A DNA stretch of 64,000 nucleotides from Methanosarcina sp. UBA293 (GTDB lineage: Archaea; Halobacteriota; Methanosarcinia; Methanosarcinales; Methanosarcinaceae): positions 29,669-93,668 of the forward strand of contig DALS01000038.1 in assembly GCA_002499445.1 (NCBI GenBank), read 5' to 3'. Below, piece by piece: positions 44,221 to 51,156 of the stretch. The notes beneath the pieces were generated by a model. It was not told the origin of the DNA. It searched no databases and saw nothing but the letters and a program-made list of their open reading frames with translations. The stretch's first letter is position 1, and each line of letters begins with the position of its first letter. Both the position numbers and the translations under genes were made by a program.

Positions 44221-47010
44221 ATGGACAAATCAGCTATAATCGAATTTTCAAACAGGGTTCGGGAAAAGTTAAACGCAGAAGTAAGAAGCCAGGCAGCCTA
44301 TTACGGAATTTTACCTGAAGAAATCCGCTCTGTAGAAGAGCATCCTGATTCAGTTGTGATCAATGGCAGTGTATTTAACTCCAAAATCAAAAACCAGCGC
44401 TCCCAGCTTGTAAAACAGATTCAGAATAAAGGCTATGAGCAGGTCATGGAAGAAGTAACCTATACCTGGTTCAACCGGCTGGTAGCCCTTAAGTTCATGG
44501 AGATGAACGGCTGCCTCCCGGACCAGATCAAGGTCTTTACCTCTGCCGACCCGGACAAAACCGAGCCCGACCTCCTGACAAATGCCCTGAAACTTGACTT
44601 TCTGGACCTTGACAGGGACAAGGTCTTTGACCTCAAAGCCGAAAACAAAAATGAGGAACTCTACAAATGCTTGATCCTCAAGCTCTGCAACTACCTGCAT
44701 GACACCATGCCTTTCCTCTTCGAAAAAATCGAGGACTACACCGAACTCCTCTTCCCTGGCAAGCTCCTCCATACCGGCTCGGTCCTGCACGACCTGAGTT
44801 CAATCATCCCGATGGAAGACTGGCACGAAGTGGAGATCATAGGCTGGATCTACCAGGACTATATTGCCCCAAAGAAGGACAGGGTCTTTGCCGACCTGAA
44901 GAAAAACATCAAGATCAGCAAGGAAAACATCCCTGCCGTTACCCAGCTTTTCACCCCCAACTGGATTGTCCGCTACCTTGTGGAAAACTCCCTCGGCCGC
45001 CTGTGGATGCTCAACCGCCCGGACTCTACCCTTGCCGACCATATGGAGTATTACATAAAACCTGACCCTCAGGCCCAGCCCGAAACCGATTTCCTGAAAA
45101 TCAACTCCCCAGAAGAGCTCAAGATCTGCGACCCGGCCTGCGGTTCGGGCCATATGCTGGTCTATGCCTTTGACCTCCTCTACACCATCTACGAAGAAGA
45201 AGGCTACCTCCCCTCCGAAATCCCTGAACTTATCCTGACCAAAAACTTATTCGGAATCGAGATCGACAGGCGCGCTGGAGAACTCGCCGGTTTTGCACTG
45301 ACCATGAAGGCGAGAGCCAAAGACCGCCATTTTTTCAAAAAACAGGCCCACCCCAATATCTGTATGCTGGAAAACGTATCTTTTGAGGAAGGAGAACTCG
45401 AAGCCTACATAGATGCAGTCGGAAATGACCTTTTCACCAGCGCGCAGAGAGATACTCTGCTCCAGTTTACCGAAGCCGACAATTTCGGTTCACTCATACG
45501 CCCGGCTGCAAAAGACATATCAAACCTCCTGCACCTTCTGGATTCGAAAAACCTTTCCGGCAACCTCTCCCAGTTTTCAACTCACCAGAACGTCCTGAAG
45601 GCTCTGAAACAGGCCGACTACCTCAGCCCGAAATACCACGTAGTCATAGCCAACCCGCCATACATGGGCGGCAAAGGCATGAACAATGAGCTGAAAACAT
45701 TCCTTCAGGAAAATTATGCAGACGTGAAATCCGACCTGTTCTCGGCTTTTATTGAAAGGATTATGGAATTGACGAAAAAAGGTGGTTTCATAGGTATGAT
45801 GACCCCTTTTAATTGGATGTTCCTCAGTTCTTTTGAAAAACTTCGAAATAAAATTCTTACAGAATACACCCTTACGAATCTGGTACGTCCAGAATTTCAC
45901 GCTTTTTTTGATTCGGCATATGTGACAATCTGTGGGTTCACTCTATTTACACGAGAGCTGGACAATTTCAAAGGTTCATTCATAGATTTGCAGAGATTTT
46001 ATGGAGAGAGTCTTCAGCCAATTAAAGCTTTAGAGGCTATCCGAAATCCTAACTGTGGCTGGTTCTATCGCGCCTCCGCCGCCGACTTCAAGAAAATTCC
46101 TGGGAGTCCGATTGCGTATTGGGTGAGTGAACGAGTGTTGAATTCTTTTGATCTACCAAAAATAGGAGAACATTTTCTTGTAAAAAGTGGTTTAACATCT
46201 GGGGATAAAACGAAATATGTTAGAAATTGGCCAGAATGCCGCTACTTTGATATAAATTTCCAAGCCCAAAATGGTCTTTACAATAATCTGAAGTGGTTCC
46301 CTCATAACGATGGAGGCCCACTTAGAAAATGGTATGGAAACCGTAATAGTGTCATTAATTGGGAGTCAGATGGAAAGGAGATTAGAAATCTAAAAAACTC
46401 AACAGTCAGAAGTTCACAACATTATTTTAAGCCTGGGGTGACATGGACTGACGTCAGTTCATCATTTTTTGCAGCTCGTTTCTTACCATCTGGTTCTATA
46501 TTTGAAAATACTGGTTCTTTAATAATTGTGGAAGGAGAAGAAGCATTAAAGTTGTTAGGTTTTCTCTCTACAGAAGTTGCAAAACAATTAATGGACCTGA
46601 TGGATCCTACACTTCACTATGGGGTTGGTGAAGTTGCAAAACTTCCTTTATGTGACTTGGAAACAATTCCGAGGATAACAGATCTTGTTTACACATGTAT
46701 ATCTATAGCAAAATCAGATTGGGACTCCTATGAAACATCCTGGGATTTCACGACCCTCCCCCTCCTCCAACCAGAATACCGCCATCCAACCCTCGCTGAA
46801 ACCTACACCAAACTCCGCGCCCGCTGGAAAGAAATGACTCTTGAAATGCAGCGGCTGGAGGAAGAAAACAACCGTATTTTCATTGAAGCCTATGGTCTGC
46901 AAGATGAAATGACCCCAGATGTTCCTCTTTCTGAGATCACACTTACCTGTAACCCATATTATCGCTACGGCAACAAAAAACAGAAGAAGAACTGGAAGCT
47001 CTGCTACTGA
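44221..47010 (+). CDS. pglX: BREX adenine methyltransferase PglX, N-terminal part (frameshifted)
   Basis: 929 codons before a stop. N6-adenine methyltransferase with the SAM-binding motif DPACGSGHML (about residues 303-312) and catalytic NPPYMGG (about residues 478-484). PglX methylates a non-palindromic site to mark self DNA and is needed for BREX defence. The end of the frame (GNKKQKKNWKLCY) is aberrant: it follows an A6 run (46975-46980), and the -1 frame continues with normal PglX C-terminal sequence. Seven A would restore GNKKTEEELEALLLTDIVKEL. The target-recognition part, about 45750-46740, is much more AT-rich than its flanks. Confidence 0.88.
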   Translation: MDKSAIIEFSNRVREKLNAEVRSQAAYYGILPEEIRSVEEHPDSVVINGSVFNSKIKNQRSQLVKQIQNKGYEQVMEEVTYTWFNRLVALKFMEMNGCLPDQIKVFTSADPDKTEPDLLTNALKLDFLDLDRDKVFDLKAENKNEELYKCLILKLCNYLHDTMPFLFEKIEDYTELLFPGKLLHTGSVLHDLSSIIPMEDWHEVEIIGWIYQDYIAPKKDRVFADLKKNIKISKENIPAVTQLFTPNWIVRYLVENSLGRLWMLNRPDSTLADHMEYYIKPDPQAQPETDFLKINSPEELKICDPACGSGHMLVYAFDLLYTIYEEEGYLPSEIPELILTKNLFGIEIDRRAGELAGFALTMKARAKDRHFFKKQAHPNICMLENVSFEEGELEAYIDAVGNDLFTSAQRDTLLQFTEADNFGSLIRPAAKDISNLLHLLDSKNLSGNLSQFSTHQNVLKALKQADYLSPKYHVVIANPPYMGGKGMNNELKTFLQENYADVKSDLFSAFIERIMELTKKGGFIGMMTPFNWMFLSSFEKLRNKILTEYTLTNLVRPEFHAFFDSAYVTICGFTLFTRELDNFKGSFIDLQRFYGESLQPIKALEAIRNPNCGWFYRASAADFKKIPGSPIAYWVSERVLNSFDLPKIGEHFLVKSGLTSGDKTKYVRNWPECRYFDINFQAQNGLYNNLKWFPHNDGGPLRKWYGNRNSVINWESDGKEIRNLKNSTVRSSQHYFKPGVTWTDVSSSFFAARFLPSGSIFENTGSLIIVEGEEALKLLGFLSTEVAKQLMDLMDPTLHYGVGEVAKLPLCDLETIPRITDLVYTCISIAKSDWDSYETSWDFTTLPLLQPEYRHPTLAETYTKLRARWKEMTLEMQRLEEENNRIFIEAYGLQDEMTPDVPLSEITLTCNPYYRYGNKKQKKNWKLCY

Positions 47011-47732
47011 CCGATATCGTAAAAGAACTGATTTCCTATGCTGTCGGCTGCATGTTCGGGCGTTACTCTATTGATAAAGAAGGACTGATACTTGCAAACC
47101 AGGGAGAAAAACTTGCTGATTTTAAAGAAAAAGTTCCCGGAGCTACTTTCCTGCCGGATGAAGATAATATAATCCCGATCCTCGATGATGAATATTACAC
47201 GGACGACATCGTAGGCAGGTTCAAGGAGTTTTTGAAGCTCACTTTCGGGGCGGAGACGCTTTCTGAAAACCTTGACTTTATTGCAGGGGCGCTTTCGAAG
47301 AAAGGAGAGGCTTCTGAGAAAGTCATAAGGGATTATTTCCTGAAGGATTTCTACAAAGATCACGTAAAGATGTATAAGAAGAGGCCGATTTACTGGCTCT
47401 TTACTTCAGGAAATGAAAAGGTGTTCAATGCGCTCGTTTACATGCACAGGTATGATAAGACGACTCTGGCAAAGATGAGGATTGATTATCTGCTGGACTT
47501 CGAATCAAAACTGGATGCTCAGAGGTCGCTTCTGGAAAAAGAGATTACTGAGAATCTGGAGAACCGAAGAAAAGCTGAATCAGAGCTTGCAAAACTCAAT
47601 AAGAAGATTGAAGAGCTCGTTAAGTATGATGAACTGCTTCAACATAAAGCGGATCAGATGATTGAGATTGATCTGGATGATGGGGTCAAAGTTAATTATG
47701 AGAAGTTTGAGGGGTTGGTGGGGAAAATATAA
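46980..47732 (+). pseudogene. pglX: PglX C-terminal part in the -1 frame
   Basis: About 250 codons continuing PglX: TEEELEALLLTDIVKELISY, then GCMFGRYSIDKEGL, a typical PglX C-terminal block, and a final coiled coil (KEITENLENRRKAESELAKL). No ribosome binding site lies near the first ATG (47052). With the upstream part the protein would be about 1170 residues, normal for PglX. As written, the methyltransferase would lack this domain unless the ribosome slips on the A6 run. Confidence 0.8.
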
Positions 47733-47817
47733 GCTTTTTAATCGTAGAGACGGATTATTAATCAAATCTCAAAAAAGGTACTATAGATATGTTCTATTTA
47801 ATTTGAAAAAACAGGCT

Positions 47818-48522
47818 TCAGTTACTATTTATAAAATCATCTAACCTAAATGAAGTTAATATAACACCGCGGATTGTATATGAGGAATCATTTTCGTTCA
47901 CTTTTTTGAGATTCCAAGGCCAAAGACGACAACGAAAATCTTTTGGATTGTCAACGATAGAAACACCTTTTGGTATATAATCTTCAACAATACCCTTGCA
48001 CAGAACACCATTGTAAATTGCTCCAGAGATGTGTTCGCAAGTTGTAAAATCTTCACCACAAACGTTGCATCTTATTGATTTTATAAACATTTCTGGGCTT
48101 GCATAAATTCCAGACCCATATTTTTCCGAAAAACAATTCTCATAATATTTTATTCTCTCTGTTAAACTTGTTAAGTTGTTTGAAGGAATATAATTTGAAA
48201 CATAATTTATTCGTTCTTTACAATCACATAATAAGATCCATGCTTTTTCAACAATCTTTGGCTGGGATACCCAGTTTCTTGATTTTGTCAATTCATTTAA
48301 TTCACTTAAATCTTTTATTCCTCGAAAAAGAATTCCAACTATAATAGACTTATTTTTCAAGTCAGTGTTTGAGCAATCTAAATCGTTGATTATTTTCTTA
48401 CACACGTCTATTGCCATTTCAGCTGTGGCTTTTGAATCAACAAATTCTCCATTAAAAAGATAAAAATTGCAATCTTTAAAAAAGACATCCATTTTGAGAT
48501 CGAATTCCTGTTCATTCATCAT
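47818..48522 (-). CDS. Unrecognised protein with a zinc-knuckle-like Cys/His motif
   Basis: 234 residues, on the strand opposite to the BREX genes. The first 130 residues look alpha-helical (repeated charged helices with Leu/Ile), followed by IRCNVCGEDFTTCEHISG (about residues 152-169), a C-x2-C-x6-C-x-H zinc-binding arrangement, and a Trp-rich RLWPWNL segment. No family recognised. It overlaps the end of the upstream gene by 11 bp, so the two form a bicistronic unit. Base composition is more AT-rich than the BREX genes. Position inside a defence locus suggests an accessory defence or regulatory role, which is inference only. Confidence 0.6.
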   Translation of the reverse strand: MMNEQEFDLKMDVFFKDCNFYLFNGEFVDSKATAEMAIDVCKKIINDLDCSNTDLKNKSIIVGILFRGIKDLSELNELTKSRNWVSQPKIVEKAWILLCDCKERINYVSNYIPSNNLTSLTERIKYYENCFSEKYGSGIYASPEMFIKSIRCNVCGEDFTTCEHISGAIYNGVLCKGIVEDYIPKGVSIVDNPKDFRCRLWPWNLKKVNENDSSYTIRGVILTSFRLDDFINSN

Positions 48523-48985
48523 GAAAACTCTCTTCCATATTGTCTTTTTCTAAAGAATGTAGTAATGAATACAACGTTTTGACATTTCCATCATATTTGA
48601 TATGATCTCCGTTTGGTAAGCGAAGATCTAAATGTGCTTGATTATCCTCAGTTTTATTTCCGTGATTTTGTAAAATCTTATATGAAATTATGTTAATAAT
48701 AAGCGGAAAGAAGCAATTTTCAAGAATCCATATTGTCCCAAGCCAAATGTCTCCTCCTCTTCTCTCAAACAAACATGAATCAATTCCCATATCCTTCGAA
48801 TTAGCACACTTTATTCCTTCAGATCTCAAAAATTTATATAATAATATAGAACCAGGAGCATCTTGAAACTCATCGCCTTCTTTTTTTGATTCAATGTTTT
48901 CGGGTAATAAAAGAACGCTGTAATCTTTCAGCACTTTGATGTCTATTCCATAATCTTTTAATGTATCGTAGTGAGATCCAATCAA
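48512..48985 (-). CDS. Unrecognised protein, first gene of an opposite-strand pair
   Basis: About 157 residues from a TTG at 48983-48985, chosen because GGTGAT lies 4 bases upstream; GTG 48994 and TTG 48997 are also in frame. It contains SILLYKFLRSEGIKCANSKD, an ERRGGDIWLGTIWILE segment followed by a short hydrophobic helix (FFPLIINIISYKIL), and a C-terminal HLDLRLPNGDHIKYDGNVKTL stretch resembling beta strands. No family recognised. It overlaps the next gene by 11 bp. The pair is flanked by pglX on one side and a decayed gene on the other. Confidence 0.55.
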   Translation of the reverse strand: MIGSHYDTLKDYGIDIKVLKDYSVLLLPENIESKKEGDEFQDAPGSILLYKFLRSEGIKCANSKDMGIDSCLFERRGGDIWLGTIWILENCFFPLIINIISYKILQNHGNKTEDNQAHLDLRLPNGDHIKYDGNVKTLYSLLHSLEKDNMEESFHDE

Positions 48986-49072
48986 GTTTATCACCAATTA
49001 GTTAAGATTTCCATAATTAGCACTTTTTCTATAACAACACTTCCATAATTAAAAAATCTAAGGTTGTAGAAG

Positions 49073-49178
49073 TTAGTTATTGAAGAATCCTATACATTTG
49101 AATTTAAAAAAATTCGATGACAGAACCGTAGAATCAGCCGTAGCTTTTGCTAATGCAAAAGGCGGAATGATCCTTAAA
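49073..49178 (+). pseudogene. AlbA_2 (Schlafen-type) domain remnant
   Basis: One frame reads VIEESYTFEFKK and, after a frame change near 49109, FDDRTVESAVAFANAKGGMIL. This matches the start of AlbA_2 domains (E-x-E-x-x-E-F-K ... V-x-A-F-A-N-x-x-G-G). The rest of the gene is missing. AlbA_2 proteins often accompany defence and mobile loci. Short, so moderate confidence. Confidence 0.45.
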
Positions 49179-49295
49179 CCGCACCAAAGCTGCAAAAAAA
49201 CCACAATTATGAGAATCAAGGTGAGATTTTTAAATTTTCTTAAATAGTAATTAAGATGCCTTTTTTGGTCATCTCAATAAATTTTGTGGGAAAAG

Positions 49296-49315
49296 CCGGT
49301 CAGCAAGCTGACCGG
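49296..49315. repeat. 9-bp perfect stem hairpin
   Basis: CCGGTCAGC (49296-49304) and GCTGACCGG (49307-49315) are exact inverted copies separated by AA. It is GC-rich inside AT-rich DNA, in the decayed region. It could be a remnant of a mobile element end or a terminator. Confidence 0.55.
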
Positions 49316-49588
49316 TGAGAGTGCCGGTACCTGAAAAAGAGATCAAAAAAGGTCTCTGGGAATAACTGAATTAGGGGATTATGGTTGCCTTGTCCGGGTT
49401 TTTAAAAAATAACTGACCAATCCAAAGGGGGAAATGGGAACATAATGGGGGACATAAATACGTTACAAAAACGTTGTAATCATGCCATAAAAGACAAACA
49501 CGCCATAAACATGCCAATGAACCAATGGAGTTGCTGAATTCATTAGTAATTGAGAAAATACTAAAGAAAAGCAGAGATTTTTAGAGTG

Positions 49589-50608
49589 ATGTTGGAAAAA
49601 TTTAATACAGATCGGAGCATGTATTGGTCATTATTTTCTCCATTTCTCAGGAATCTGATAACCTTGAGTGAGCAATACGTAAAGCTACCGTGTTTTGAAA
49701 CTGTCATAAGTCAAATGGTCAAGAATATCTACAGGTCTGAGAGATGCAGGTATTCTGAGCTTGAAGCAAAACTGGTTGGTGATTTTAAATTTGGGAATAG
49801 TTTTCAACAGGAAGATTTAGATTACGAAAACCTTGAATTCAAGGAGGAAATCTACTGGGTTTTCAAGTACCTGAAAACGATACGGCTTATCAGGGATGGG
49901 CCGGATGGGCTAATTTCCATAAGTCCTGAGGGAATGGAGTGGTTAAATACACAGGTACTTGAAGAAAGCGAACTGGAAGATCCTGAGCAACTGGTTGAGA
50001 TACGGGATTATTTAAACACTTTCGAACTTAAACTCGACCCAATTGTTGTTTCGTACAACCAGCTTACACAGGCTGATAAAGGGAAAGTGGACAGGACATT
50101 AAGCAGTTTCTACTGTGCAAAGGACCCTGATATCCAGGAATTTGTGCGGCGCAATATGGAAAGGTTTAATGACAGATCAATATGCAGATCATACCTTATA
50201 CTTGATAGAAAGAACAGTGACGATGAAAACTTCTGCGTCCTTGGATTTTTCGCCCTGGCTTTGAAAATACTGAAAGTAGACCAGAGCAAGTTGAGCAGGA
50301 AGCAGAAAAAGGACATGAACCTGCTGAGAGAACAGGAAGGCATTCCTTCATACTTTATTGCCCAGTTAGGGAAAAATGACATGTTTAAATACAACTTTGA
50401 AGGAAAATACCTGCTTGACGAAGCCGTAAACATTGTTTATGGCTGCATCGGGTTATTGGGAGGGACCATTGTCTGGCTTGAAGCAAGTAAGGAAGCCGAT
50501 TCCGTGGTGAAATTTTATAAAGACAATGGGTTTATAGAATTGCAGTCCGAACTGCAGGAGGACGGGATAGAGAGGATACAAATGGTAAAATATTTAAACA
50601 GGGAATGA
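49589..50608 (+). CDS. GNAT-like acetyltransferase with N-terminal winged-helix-like region
   Basis: About 339 residues. The C-terminal half (about residues 195-335) reads like a GNAT fold: SYLILDRKNSDDENFCVLGFFALA, SYFIAQLGKNDM, LLDEAVNIVYGCIGLLGG and VVKFYKDNGFIELQ, the typical last strand with FYxxxGF. The first half has SERCRYSELEAKLV and YWVFKYLKTIRLIRDGPDGLISISPEG, resembling a winged-helix DNA-binding domain. GNAT toxins of toxin-antitoxin pairs have similar C-terminal parts, but I cannot prove that here. A GTG at 49586 is also in frame. Followed 76 bp later by a small ORF. Confidence 0.55.
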   Translation: MLEKFNTDRSMYWSLFSPFLRNLITLSEQYVKLPCFETVISQMVKNIYRSERCRYSELEAKLVGDFKFGNSFQQEDLDYENLEFKEEIYWVFKYLKTIRLIRDGPDGLISISPEGMEWLNTQVLEESELEDPEQLVEIRDYLNTFELKLDPIVVSYNQLTQADKGKVDRTLSSFYCAKDPDIQEFVRRNMERFNDRSICRSYLILDRKNSDDENFCVLGFFALALKILKVDQSKLSRKQKKDMNLLREQEGIPSYFIAQLGKNDMFKYNFEGKYLLDEAVNIVYGCIGLLGGTIVWLEASKEADSVVKFYKDNGFIELQSELQEDGIERIQMVKYLNRE

Positions 50609-50684
50609 TTAAAAAAGAAACGTATATCAAACAAGAACACATATAGTTGTTAAAAGACAGGACTAAACTGCAAGGGGGAATCAC

Positions 50685-50843
50685 ATGGCATCGAGATATC
50701 TGGAACAAAACACATTGTACATATCAGACCCTGTTGCCATTAATAAGTTGCATTCTTTATTCGAAAAGAATGAAAAATCCAAATCTCCTGTATCTCGGTA
50801 TACAAAATCTGAGAAAGAGGTTATGGAATTCTTAAAAAGGTAA
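50685..50843 (+). CDS. 52-residue small protein downstream of the GNAT-like gene
   Basis: ATG at 50685 lies 5 bases after AAGGGGGAA, one of the best ribosome binding sites in the island. The 52 residues (MASRYLEQNTLYISDPVAIN ... VMEFLKR) are polar and Lys/Glu-rich, with no Cys. A longer ORF in another frame at 50647-50835 has no site and is rejected. Unknown function; position suggests a partner of the GNAT-like protein. Confidence 0.5.
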   Translation: MASRYLEQNTLYISDPVAINKLHSLFEKNEKSKSPVSRYTKSEKEVMEFLKR

Positions 50844-51156
50844 TGGATCTGTACATTTATACTTAAGAATAAAATTTTATTTTCAATATAGAGGTTCGAA
50901 CCTCACTTTTCTATCTTCTTTTTTAGAATTACTTTTTTAATATATTTCTGATCAGATTATGGGCATAACTTATAACATTTTATCACTATATTGCTTACTA
51001 ATTTTCTTTTACAATAAGTTCCGAATTATATGTCACATGTTCTCCTTACAAAGTTGGCAAAATCTTTTAAAAATCAAAGAGTATTTCATGAACACGTGAG
51101 CTAAATTTCTAAGTATCACTCAACTCTTCCGGATTAATAACAGGATATGGATTCTC
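50844..51156. other. 313-bp spacer before pglZ
   Basis: AT-rich; contains the perfect 14-base palindrome GAGGTTCGAACCTC near 50891. No gene. Likely carries the pglZ promoter. Confidence 0.45.

Larger units (their letters stand above)
48998..49585. other. 588-bp decayed region inside the BREX island
   Basis: Holds an AlbA_2-like gene fragment (about 49073-49178), a strong GC hairpin (49296-49315), short open stretches such as VPEKEIKKGLWE (near 49320-49360), and GCCATAAA repeats near 49484-49520. No intact gene. Confidence 0.55.

Noticed and set aside
50647..50835. 62-codon ORF overlapping the 52-residue small gene
   Set aside because: No binding site, whereas the other frame has a strong one at the right distance.
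50891..50904. GAGGTTCGAACCTC looked like a tRNA T arm, i.e. a possible attachment-site remnant
   Set aside because: The bases do not form a 5-bp T stem with a 7-base loop and no acceptor sequence follows; it is just a short palindrome.
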